The notes below the pieces were generated by a model, which searched no databases, had not been told where the DNA came from, and saw only the letters and a list, made by a program, of their open reading frames with translations. The position numbers were made by a program, and so were the translations under genes. From Bryoerythrophyllum caledonicum (taxonomy: Eukaryota; Streptophyta; Bryopsida; Pottiales; Pottiaceae): a stretch of DNA of 64,000 bases. Location: contig OZ020521.1 in assembly GCA_963971425.1 (NCBI GenBank), positions 1,366,501 to 1,430,500 of the forward strand, read 5' to 3'. This document shows positions 25,739 to 37,200 of the stretch, piece after piece (the first letter of the stretch is position 1; each line of letters begins with the position of its first letter).

Positions 25739-25763
25739 CGCCGATTCCCAAAAGGAACCGGCG
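25739..25763 (-). promoter_or_regulatory. LINE 3'-terminal hairpin, host copy
   Basis: On the minus strand CGCCGGTTCC-TTTT-GGGAATCGGCG folds into a stem of about 10-11 pairs with one G-U. It lies immediately before the TTC tail. The same position in two other copies folds with compensatory changes. It is likely the RNA structure recognised by the LINE reverse transcriptase. Confidence 0.75.
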
Positions 25764-25975
25764 TGAATAAAGTGTCTGTTCGTTCCATTGCTAAGACCAT
25801 GCCCACCGGACAAGGAATTAGCGAACTGGAACTACTTCCCCCTTTCGAGGGTAGACACTATGTAACGAGTAGCCAGAAACCAACCAACAACGACCAACCA
25901 CGACCAAACTAACTAAACAACAAAAAATAGAACCAAACATGGAGCCAATCAGGAAGAGACAGAGTGGCGAAGTTC

Positions 25976-26968
25976 CTAAGGGGGGTCTTGCCTATCAGGG
26001 AGGACTTGGTTGTTTTCGATTTTGCGTTTATGTAGTAAAATAGACATGGCATGTTGAATAGCGATGGTGTTGATATTTTTAAAGGTAGTTTTAATTGTGT
26101 CAATGGGTATCTTGAAGGTATCTTCGAGAGTTTTCATAGATGGGATAAAGGTGGTGGCACGAGCGCCAGATGTGATAACAATAAGGGGGTCCACATTCCA
26201 GCCGAGGGCAATGATGTCGTCTATGAGGGGTTGGTATTTATCTATTTTGTTTTGTATTGTTTCCGGGGAGAATCTATCGTTGCAATATGTAAATTCGATG
26301 AATTGAATGGTGTAGTCTTGGTTGATGTTCTCGGGTGGTGGGTCGTTGTATGGTAAACCTTTGACACAAAGAATGTCCGGTTTGAGCCTAGCGTTGCAAT
26401 GACATCTTTGGGTCATACATGAGCATGGAAGTAGCCATGGGGGGACCGTGTTTTCTTGTGGATTGCTATTAAAAGTGCCGGCGTTCATAAGTATGAAACA
26501 TCTCGATTTATTGTAGGAGGTGATTAGTTTTCGGACTTCCCATACCGCTTTGTTATGTCTTTTAACAATTAGAGAGTGTATGTGGTGGTTTTGGCATTTG
26601 AGTAGCACATGAAGCCATGTGTCGGGGTCCGTTGAGGGGCATATGGGGCATGTTATGGATGGGAATCTTTCTATTCCAAAGAAGAGTTGTTTGCGAGCGT
26701 TTCCCATGTACTGACCCGTACGGAATTTGATGAGGCACGTTATTTGTGAGTCTGAGATGATGGGGTTTTTCCAAAAGTTTGTAGAGAGTTCATTGTCTAT
26801 GTCGTTATTGTTAGTCCATTTTTCTATGTTAGGAATATTTTCTGAGATTGTATCCAGGTTGTTGTAGAGGTCTTGTTTTTTGAGATATTTGCCCAGAAAT
26901 CTAATTGGGCCTTTGTCGGGGGTATCTTCTTTGGAAGGCCAATCTTCTTTTTGAAAGTAGTATGGGGT
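25976..26968 (-). CDS. LINE ORF2 C-terminal part (CCHC zinc knuckle), frame-shifted from the RNase H part
   Basis: Encodes about 330 residues beginning near KEDTPDKGPIRFLGKYLKK and ending DPP-stop. It contains FRTGQYMGNARKQLFFGI and a CPIC...WLHVLLKC knuckle, typical of the zf-RVT region that ends many LINE ORF2 proteins, followed by a conserved IQFIEFTYCNDRFSPETI block. The nested copy at 30020-30966 carries the same protein. The upstream RNase H frame runs past this start in another frame, so there is a one-base shift near the A-run at about 26957. A programmed shift is possible but a simple lesion is likelier. Confidence 0.8.
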   Translation of the reverse strand, partial: TPYYFQKEDWPSKEDTPDKGPIRFLGKYLKKQDLYNNLDTISENIPNIEKWTNNNDIDNELSTNFWKNPIISDSQITCLIKFRTGQYMGNARKQLFFGIERFPSITCPICPSTDPDTWLHVLLKCQNHHIHSLIVKRHNKAVWEVRKLITSYNKSRCFILMNAGTFNSNPQENTVPPWLLPCSCMTQRCHCNARLKPDILCVKGLPYNDPPPENINQDYTIQFIEFTYCNDRFSPETIQNKIDKYQPLIDDIIALGWNVDPLIVITSGARATTFIPSMKTLEDTFKIPIDTIKTTFKNINTIAIQHAMSILLHKRKIENNQVLPDRQDPP

Positions 26969-29900
26969 GGCATGAGCATGTTATGAGGGTCTTTGGCATT
27001 TTTGTGTGTTTTTTCTCGGCCTTCTTTTGTAAGTTTGTCTGCTTGTTCGTTGCCATCAATGTTGGCATGGGCTCTGACTTTGTGAAGGGTTGTGATTTGT
27101 GTACGTTTTTGTAACATTTGTACCATTGATGTTAATATGGTTTGGTCGGGGTGACTGTTGTGAAGGGTTGGGTGTGTTATTTGAGTGTTTAGTAGGTAGA
27201 GTGCATTTATACAATCGGTGAATATATGTGCAGGTTCATTTTTGTATTTTGTTGTGATGATTTGTAGTGTTTTGTGAATGGCCATGAGTTCTGCTCTGAG
27301 GATATTTTGTAGTCCATGGAGTCTTTTGGCTAGTTTAATTTCTTTGGTAGAATTATATATGCCATAGCCAGCTTTTTCTCTTCGCCAAGAGCCCGGGCTA
27401 ATTTGTTCCGGTGGTTTAAAGGAGCCGTCGGTGTAATAACTGTATGCGGGGTTAAATTTTGGTGTGATATGAGTTGGGTAGTCTGGGAGAGGGGGAGGTA
27501 TGACGGAGTAGTTTAATGTGTTGTTGTCATAGTTTAATTTTGACCATTTTTTACTTTTGTTTACGGGGGTTTGTATGGGTGTTGGTGGGGCCGGTTTTGT
27601 GTATGGTCGTTGTATGTCTAGATTGTCTGTTATGGAGGTAAGTTCCGCAAGCTCTTCTAGGGAGCCCAGGTTTTGATTTTGATGATGGACACATAGTATT
27701 TGTAATGTAGATGGCTCTATTCGGGGTTTTTTTAGCTCGGGTGGGATATTAGGTTCTTCGTATGGTATTGTGTCTGCTTCGAATAATGCAATGATGTGGG
27801 AATCTGGGAAAGGGTTTGAATGTTGGTTGTTGTTTTGGTACCAATTGTTGTTCGCTGTGACGATGATTGTTTTTGTGTTATTTGGATCGTGTTTGGCGGC
27901 AAGTCTAGCCCAATGTATGGCTTGTTCTATGTCTTTCTCGTTGTGGGGGTGAGCTATTCCATTTCCGGTCCATTTGTGTTCAAAGGCCTTGCCGAGGGAT
28001 CCAAATATTTTGTCTCTTTCGTACGGTGAGTAGAATTTATTTAGTTTAGTAGGACATGTGATCGGGGAGGAAAAGTATGAGTGTTCGATGTTAAAGGATG
28101 ATATTAGTGAGTCTAAAATGGGGGTGGGTATTGTGTATTGCGCATTTTTGAGGGGGTCAGTTTTTGGTATTCGATATTTATATCTTTGGTAAAGCCATAT
28201 TAGTTCGGTTTCAAAGGGTTGGGTTGTTGGTTCAATGTTTGTAGGGGTTTGTAATTTTGTATTATATTGATTCCATAGCCATTGGAGCCGGGTAATGGGT
28301 ATGGTGTGTAAATGTCGGCCGTTTTCTTCGTATAGATGTGCTTGATTGTTATCTATTTGAATTGTGTTTGAGGATGTAAGGATATCATTTTCGGGGTTGC
28401 ATTCTGTTGTGTAGATGTTTAAGAGTGGGATAATTATGGGTGGCGTTACGGACCTTGAGTCTGAGGATTGTTCTTGTGGATGGTGGGCAAGGATGATATC
28501 TGAGTATATTTTGTTTTGGATCTTTTGGTAGTATTGTTTTAATTTTTCAGTGTTATGTGTGGAGGTATTGGTGTCATGCCGTGGAAAAAGGTCTCTTTGG
28601 TGGAGCCATTTATTGTATGTATTATCATTGTGTTGCCATTGGCATAGGTATTTTGTGTAGGTATTTTGTATGTTATTTGTGTCTGTGTGTTGGATATGTT
28701 TGTGGTTTATGATATTATTGATGGGGTATGTGGTAGGGTTTTTGGGGATGTATGTTGGGGGGTGGGGGTGGTATGTATGTGGAAGGTTAGGGGGATTGGT
28801 TGGTGTGGGAATATTTCTTGGGATGATGTTATTGTTGAGGGTGATGAATGGATCTTTAAGTGTATGAGAGTATGGGTGTATGTTGCAAGGAGTATGACAT
28901 ATAGTGGGGCATGTTATGTGGCAAAATAGTTGTCTAGCAACACTTAGGGCACTGTTTATTAGTTTAGATGGGGTGAAGTGGTAGGTTTTGAAGTCCTCAT
29001 TGTTCATGATGTGTGTACCGTTAGGTAAGGTAATTTGGTTTAGTTCAAAAATATTTTTTGAGAGGAGTTTTTGTAGAAGCTTTTGGGAGAGTTGGGCATT
29101 GAGTGTGTTATGATTTAATGTTTCTTGGCGCCATAGTATTTCTAGTGTTGAAGGATTAGTGAGGAAGTTCGGGAGCGTACTTTTAAGGTGGGCTTTAGCT
29201 ATATGTTTTAATAAGAAGAATGTTCTTGTTATTGGTGATCTTATGCAGTCACTTTTTTTAATTCTCGGTATGTTTTCAGCGCCACCATATTGGGCAAGGA
29301 CATAGTGAGTTAATCCATTATATATTTTCCCAAGTCTTCCTTTATCGTTTAGAGCATTTTGCAGTTGTTCGCCTATACATCGGAGGTATGCGTTTTTGAG
29401 AGAGAAAGCTTCAAGTCCAAATAGGTTATGTGGTAGTTGGGTTATTGCGTTTGACATACATTTTGGTAATCCACATATGGTTTTTTGTATGGCTATTATT
29501 TTTTTATCAAGTTTTTTGATAGTTGGCATAGAGTATGGTACACCGTAGAAACTGTATGCCACACCTGGGCGTAGTACAGTATCAACCATTTTTATTTTTT
29601 GTTTCATGGTGGCTGGGCATGTTGTTAGTTCTTTGCATTGTTTGATGAGTTTTGTCGTTGTGGTGTGGATTTGGATTTTCCATTTTAGTGAGGGGACAAG
29701 GTTTGTGCCTAAGTATATGTATGGTTCATTTTGGTGTAGTATGGGGATCGGTTGATTGCGGTAGTTGATGTTCGAGGCTTGCATTAGGGCTTTGAAAGTG
29801 GTAGGGTTCAATTTGGATTTGTTTGGGCATCCGGTAGCGGCACATTTTGGAACACCTACGTCCATACCGGCCCATTTACAATATCTATCAATTTTGTTTA

Positions 29901-29972
29901 GTTGTATTTGGATTGATTTGATTTTGTTAGTTATGGTGGCTAGGTCATCTGCGTATGCGGCAGAGTTTATTA
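26824..29972 (-). CDS. LINE ORF2 middle part: RT catalytic box, thumb, RNase H
   Basis: Continues the reverse transcriptase exactly in frame once the nested insertion is skipped. It opens with SAAYADDLATI, the RT catalytic box, then YIYLGTNLVPSLKW and a long connection region with Asn/Pro/Thr-rich stretches. RNase H near 27.0-27.5 kb shows YYTDGSF, ILRAELMAI, IFTDCINALYLL and HANIDGNEQADKL, so the four acidic catalytic residues are present. The frame ends at 26824 after a shift from the C-terminal frame. RNase H removes the RNA strand of the hybrid during copying. Confidence 0.9.
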
Positions 29973-29985
29973 TGACTTGTGATGT
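29973..29985. repeat. Target-site duplication of the nested LINE copy, left copy
   Basis: TGACTTGTGATGT, repeated exactly at 31206-31218. Confidence 0.95.
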
Positions 29986-31205
29986 TCATAGATATGAATG
30001 GCCCTCCATGGGAGAAACTCCCGATAAAGGCCCCATACGATTCTTAGACAAATACCTTAAAAAACATGATCTTATAAATAACCTAGAAAAACTTACAGAA
30101 AACTTCCCCAATATTGATAAATGGACTGGCAACCCAAACATTCACAACGCACTGTCCAATAATTTTTGGAAAAACCCCTTTATAACGGACCCACAAATCA
30201 CATGCCTAATTAAATTCCGCACGGGACAATACATGGGTAATGCCCGCAAACAACTCTTTTTTGGAATAGATAGATTTCCTACAATTACATGTCCAATTTG
30301 CAACTCCACGGACCCAGATACATGGCTACATGTCTTACTCAAGTGCCAAAACCCCCATATACACTCACTAATTGTCAAAAGACATAACAAAGCCGTATGG
30401 GCTATTCGCAAACTACTTATATCATCAACCAAATCCCGGTGTTTCATTCTTATGAATGCCGGAACCTTTAACGACAACCCACAAGAAAATACGGTCCCTC
30501 CTTGGCTGTTACCCTGCACCTGTCATACTCAAAGATGCCACTGCAATGCAAGATTCAAACCGGACCTATTATGTGTTTGAGGACTTTCATACAAAGACCC
30601 CCCACCAAACCACATAGACCCTAATCTCACCATCCAATTTATTGAATTCACATATTGCAATGATAGATTCTCTCCAGACACCATTTCAAATAAAACAAAC
30701 AAATACCAACCACTACTTGACGAGATTCATGCACTAGGATGGAAAGTAGACCCCATCATTGTCATTACCGCGGGTGCCAGAGCCACCACCTACATCCCCT
30801 CAATGACAACTCTTGAAGAAACCTTTAAAATCCCCATCACTTCAATCAAAACCACCTTTTCGAATATTAACACTATTGCAATCCAACATGCTATGTCGAT
30901 ACTTCTACACAAACGTAAACTTGAAAACAAACAACCCCTTCCGGACGCCTTAAACCCCCCTCCATAGATCTACAATTCCACTTTTTGCACTTCACCATAC
31001 TTACCCTCCCTCTTTTAAAAAAAACTCTTTGGGACCTTGGGTCCTTTGGTATCGGTTACTTGTTACTGGGTACATAGTGTCCACCCTCGAAAGGGGGAAG
31101 TAGTTCCATACTACTAACCCATGCCCGGTGGGCATGGACTTAGTGGTGGAATGAACGGACACTTTACTCACGCCGGCCCCCTCTCGGGGGCCGGCGTTCT
31201 TCTTC
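29986..31205 (+). mobile_element. Nested 5'-truncated LINE copy, antisense inside the giant LINE
   Basis: A 1,220-bp copy of the 3' end of the same family, plus strand, flanked by the 13-bp duplication TGACTTGTGATGT. It holds the C-terminal ORF2 segment (YMGNARKQLFFGIDRFP, CPICNSTDPDTWLHVLLKC), with a TGA after LLCV where the host copy has Lys, then about 240 bp of 3' UTR and the hairpin CGCCGGCCCCC-TCTC-GGGGGCCGGCG followed by TTCTTC. It separates RT motif B (QGDTLSPYLF) from the YADD box of the host LINE. Divergence from the host copy is clear, so it came from another family member. Confidence 0.93.
31171..31196 (+). promoter_or_regulatory. LINE 3'-terminal hairpin, nested copy
   Basis: CGCCGGCCCCC and GGGGGCCGGCG form a perfect 11-bp stem around TCTC, directly before the TTC tail. 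Confidence 0.85.
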
Positions 31206-34200
31206 TGACTTGTGATGTGCCAAAAGTGTATCCATAATTTCCTCTTTCTAGCCATCTGAGTAGTGGTTCTAGAAATATAATGAATAAGTATGGGCTGAGG
31301 GTATCCCCTTGTATAGTTCCTCTTTGGATGGGTATAGGTTTTGTTTTCCCAAAGTGTTCACCGGTATAACATGTAGATGATTTAGAATAGATGTTTCCAA
31401 CAAGTGTAGTTGCATCTTTTGGATAACCAAGGTCCATCATTATTGCTAGAAGTCGGGCATGGTCAATTGAGCCAAAGGCATTTTTGAAGTCCACGTATAG
31501 TATGTATATATCTTGGTTAGTAAACTTTGCGTCTTCTAGTGTGGCTATTATAGTTTGTATTTGTCGTGCGGTACTTCTCTCTGCTCTAAATCCTTCTTGA
31601 CTATCATGTAGGATTTTGAATTTTTCGCCGTATGAGGATAGTATGGAGGTGAGTGTACTGGTAAAGAGTTTGTATATTGTGTTAGCTAGTGCAATTGGTC
31701 TGTGGTTGGGTAGTATGGACGGGTCGCCTTTTTTGTATAGTAGAATTGTTGTACTTAATTTCCATGAGTTTGGTATCTGTTTTTGTTTATAGCAATGGGA
31801 GAAGAATAGAAATAATAGCTTGTGAAATCTTGGAGGCATGTTTTTTAGTATTGAGTTTGGTATGCGATCTGGGCCTGGGGCTTTATTATTTCCAAGATTT
31901 TGAAGGCATGTGTCGTATGTGGCTCTGTTGAGGTATTTATGTAGTGGAATTTCTGGTTCGCCCCGTTTGTCAAGGGTATACCCGTCCAGGTCGTGCCAAG
32001 GGTATTGGCGTATTGCACATGTGCATTCTATTGTATGTTGTGGCTGGTAATTACATGTTGGTACTGTTGATCTATTGGTTTTTGTTTGTTGGTTAAATAT
32101 TTCATTCGCAATGTCTTCGGGGCTAGTTAGAATATTATTATGTTGATCTTTGATACAATCCATTGGTGGGGATTCAAGGTTTTTAAAGACTTTTTTGTTA
32201 ATTTTTTTGGGGCTGATTTCGTATAGTTGTCTATATTTTGAGATGGCTTTTTTAATGTTTTCTTTTGTGTATTTTGTGATTATTTTCCGGGCTTGTATGT
32301 TGGCATTTTTTGCAATTATCGCGATATCTTTTATCCATGTATCGTGGGGAAGGTCCGGAGGCGGCGGGGTAGGGATTTGGATGTGTTGTATAGTTTGTAG
32401 TTCGTTGTGTATGGGGTGGTTACGCCATTGGGGGTTGTTTTTTACAATTCTAATGGTTTTACGTATGGTATGGTATGTGGTTAAGTGTTGTTTCCAAGTT
32501 TTAGAAAGTTTGCGGGGTAGATACCCGCCTTGTTGAGAGGTTCTGTTTGTCATTTGGGGTATTGGGTGTGCTCTACAAGTTTGTTTTAGTGTATCAGAGA
32601 TTTTATTTATGAGTTTGTCTAGGGTGTGGCATGCTTCTTGCCATTGTGCTTGTGTTAATTGACTATTGTTTTCAAGAGTGTTTATGAGGGAGTCTATTTG
32701 TACGGAGTTTTCTTCGAAGAATTTTGTGTTGAATTTTTCTATGTTGGTTTTTGGGATGGGGTTGAGTATGCATATAGTGTCTTTGTTTGGGATTGTAGGA
32801 GTTCTACTAATTAGTGTGTTATTTGGGATGTGCAGCTGTACGGGTGAGTGGTCCGAATTGAGAATAACATCTTTGTTTGTTGTGGAGGTGTATTGTGTGT
32901 TGTTGGTTGTATTTATATAGAAACCATCTAATAGACTCCAATCACTATAATTGTAGCCACCTTGTCTAGAGAATTGTGTATCGGTATTGATGTAAGTGAA
33001 GTTTAAGTTTTCTGTAAAGCGGCGCCATTGGTAATCAATGTTTTGAGGGGGGGTGTGATGGTTTCCATTTTGGCGGCCAATTAGCGCTATGTCTCTATTG
33101 AAGTCTCCACATAATAGGTATGTATGATTAGGATGATTATTAATATGGGTTGTAATAGTGTTTTGTATATCTAGGAGAAATCTAGTATCTTCGGGATGAG
33201 ATGGCATATACATGTGAAAGATTAACCACGGTTGTAGCGGGTGATTAGTGATTTTAATTATTTGAATGTATGGTGATATGTGTATTGGGGTAGGGATTTT
33301 GTTGATGTTGCCGGGGAATGTATATTTTTTGTGTATTAATGTAAGGAGGCCACCGCGGCCCGGTGTGTATGGTCTCCTTTGTTGCATGCATCTTGTAAGT
33401 GTATGTGTATTGTTAAAGATGAGTTTATAGTCTTGAAATATATTTTGTATATATTTTGTAGATTTTGTGGCGGTTAGTTTTGTTTCTTGTATAACTATAA
33501 GAGCCGGTGGTGTGTCTGTGTTTGCGACTAGAGTTTGTAAGCTAGGAAGGGCAGTGTTTAGTGAGGAAGCATTCCATGTGATTATGTATGTATTTTCTTG
33601 GTTTGGTCTAATGTTTTGATTTTGATTTTGAGGAGGGATGTAGGGAAGAGGTGGGGGTGGGTGGGTATATTCTGGTATAGGGTCTAGACATTTTAGTGAT
33701 TCCCTTATGAGGTTGTTAGGGAGGTAAGGGAATTTTAGTTTTATTATATCATTTGAGGGTGGTATGTCTTGACTATGTAAGAAGTCGTATAGTCTTTTAT
33801 GTATTGAGTTCTCATGGTTTATAATATTTTGGTTGTCTACTAGGAATTCAGTATAGGGGTGTGGAGTGTAAATGTGTCGTTCTGGTGGATTTTGTAAGGT
33901 TAGTAAGGTTTGTAGGAGTGTATTAGTCCATGTAATTGTGTTCGAATTTTGTGGATTTAGAAGTTGATTACATTCATCTATGTTTGGATGAGTAGTGATT
34001 ATTAGGGCATATAAGATGTGGGGTGTTGGATGCGTATTTTTTTGTTGTATGTATTGGGCAATGTTTGGGTGGGAAGTGTTGTATATGTGGTGTAATGTAT
34101 GTGTGATTTTTAGAAATGGTGCGAAGGGTTTTGCAATGTGTTCATATTCTGGTTGGAGTTTTATGGTATTAGGTATAAAGTAGATTTTGGCATTTTTCTT

Positions 34201-37200
34201 ATGTGATGTAGGATGTCTTTTTAGTATATTGGGCATGGGTCCCGGGTTGGTTTCAATGTCTCCTCCTAGGAGTAGTAGAAGTTTGTGGTATATATGTTTA
34301 GTGGTGTATTTTAAAGGCTTTGTTGTGTTATTAATGACTTGTTGATTTGGGGGTAGGTGGATGTTTGTATTTTGTGTGTGAGTTGTGGGTTTATTTATTT
34401 TTATAGTAGGTGTAGTTGTTCTCGTCTTTAGTTCATTTTTTGTCCAGGTGTTTTTTGTGGTTGTTTTTGTTTTAGTAGTGTATGGATGTATGTATGATTG
34501 GTTGTATTTTATCTTGGTTGTTTTTGTCCGTGTGCATATGTAACTATTATGTTTAAGACTATTTGTATATGGGTTTATGTTGGTTTTTAAAGTGGCTTTT
34601 AAGTCCTTTTTTTCATATGCGGTGTTATTATATACTTTGTGGTTTGTACAATTGTTTGTTTTGGTGTTTGTATTAGTATTTGGTATGAAATATGTTTTGG
34701 CATTCTTTTTGTGCGAAGCGGGGTGTCTTTTTAATATGTTCGGCATGGGTCTTGGGTTAGTCTCCATGTCTTCTCCAATTAATATTAGTAGTTTGTAGTA
34801 GATGGGTTTTTTGTTTTGTTCTAGAATTTTTTGTTTTTGAACGTGGCTTTGGTATTTGTGTTTTTTTGATTGTATGTGTTTGTCTTTGTATGTGTGTATG
34901 TATATGTATGTGTTTCGTTGATGGTGTGTGGTTGACTTTGTGTGTGTGTATGTATTTTTATGTGGTATTATATTAGTATTCTTTTGTATGTTTGTATTAG
35001 TGTATGTCACGGTTTTTGTCTTGGTATTTGTATCAGTATCTTTGTTAGTATTTGTGCTAGTATTCGTATGAGTACACGTACCAATATTTGTATTGGTATT
35101 TGCATTTGTATAAGTATAAGTATAAGTATTTGTATTTATATACATATCAGTATGTGTATCAGTATACGTACCAATATATATATAAGTATATTTATAAGTA
35201 TACTCATCGGTGTATGTATCAGTATACGTATCAGTATACGTATCAGTATACGCATCAGTATATGTACCCGTATATTGAAATAATGAGTTTTCTAAAAGAT
35301 TTCTTTTTAAACATATTTTGTCTAAAACTATGATATCTAAAAACAGATTGATAATTATTTCAAAAAGATTCATATATATTTTTACTATCATTAGAATTTC
35401 TATTTTTAGTAATTCTATCTTTGGCGCCTTCCGCGCCAAAAAGGCCGGCGAGACAAAAAATCCCCCTTCTACTTTTATTATTCTACATACTCTAAACAAA
35501 TATCTACTCTTTAATCGCAAACTCTTCTCATCTTTATGTATATCAATTTTAATGTTACTATTAACTTTCCTATTATCCCTATCATTTATATTCCAATTTC
35601 TATTTTTTGTTTGTACTATTTTATTATTACTACCTTCTCTATTTATTTTTACTCTAAAATATTTGTTTCTCATTACAAGTTTAATTAATTTTCCATCCCT
35701 TCTTTTTGAATTTATTAGGAAGCATATTCTATTTTTAGTACTACTTAATCTAGCTTTGTTCTTAATATTTGTATTCTCATTATAATTAACTCCCATTACG
35801 AATTTGGTGGATTTTCCATCCCTTATTTTTGAGTTCTTTAAGAAGCATATTCTATTTTTAGTCCTGTTGTTTATAGCTATTTTCAAAATATTTGTATTCA
35901 TATTATATTTCATTCCCATTACTAATTTTGTAAGTTTACCATCCCTTATTTTTGATTTCCTCAGGAAGCATATTCTATTTTTAGTACTTATGTTTGTTGC
36001 TATGTTCTTATTGTTTGTATTCTTGTGATAATTATTTCTCATTACTATTTTGGTTAGTTTTTCATCCTTTATTTCTAATCTTCTTAGGAAGCTTATTCTA
36101 TTTTTAGAACTGTTGTTTGTTGCTAAGTTCTTGTTATATGTTTTCTTATGATAATGGTTTCCTATCTTACCCTTTATTTTCTTCTTATATATCCTCTCCG
36201 ATTTTTTCCTTTTCTTTTTAATAATACTTGCTCTATTTGGAACCTTTGAAATTTTATAAATAGCTATCTTCTTCCTATTTAATTTATAATATCTCTTTTT
36301 ACTCTCCTTGATTTTGCTATTTTTAGCCATATTTATATTCCCTCCCTTCTTATGGTTTTCGAGTTTGGATTCCCTTCTAGCCTTATTTCTCTTTATTGCA
36401 CAATTTCCATTATTGTTTTCATTATTATTGTTTCCTTTTTTGTTATATGTAGTTATGATACTTATTTTCTCTTTCCTTTTATTATTTATTTGAATTCCAT
36501 CTCTTCTCTTATTCTTTTTATTTTTTATTTTGGATTTGAAACTTTCGTTTTTTGTTTGTATATTTAGTCTATTCCTTTGATTAATTTTCTCCTTTTTATT
36601 TATTTTTTTGTTTGTTCTTATTTTATTACCTTTTCTTATTTTTGTTTTATTTACTTTCTTTGTTTTATTTCCTTTGTCTTCTCCAATTAGTAGTAGTAGT
36701 TTGTAGTAGATGGGTTCTTTGTTTTGTATCATAATTTTTTGTTTTTGTATATGTTTCTCATATTTTATTTTGTGTTTTTTTGTTTGTATGTATTTGTCTT
36801 TGTATGTGAGTATGTGTATGTATGTGTTTCTTTGATGGTGTGTGCCTGTATTTGTGTATGTATATGTGCTTCTATTCGGTTCTTTATTACTATTCATTCG
36901 TATGTTCGTTTTACTATGTGCCATAGTTTTTGTCTCCGTATTTGTATCTGTAATTGTGTTCATATTTGTGTTAGTACAAGTACTAGTATCCGTATTGGTA
37001 TTTTCGTCGGTATTCGTACTAGTATAGGTATCAGTATTTGTATTAGTGTACGTACACATATATATATCAGTATTCATATCAGAATATGTACTCGTATTCG
37101 TTTCAGTATATGTACTAGTATAGAAATCAGTATACGTGCTAGTACTTGTACACGTATACGTACCGGTATACTTAATATTATAGGTACCAGTAATCATATC

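Noticed and set aside
29765-30580. A single 271-codon plus-strand gene
   Set aside because: It is a chimaera of antisense host LINE (to 29985) and the nested LINE copy; not a real gene start.
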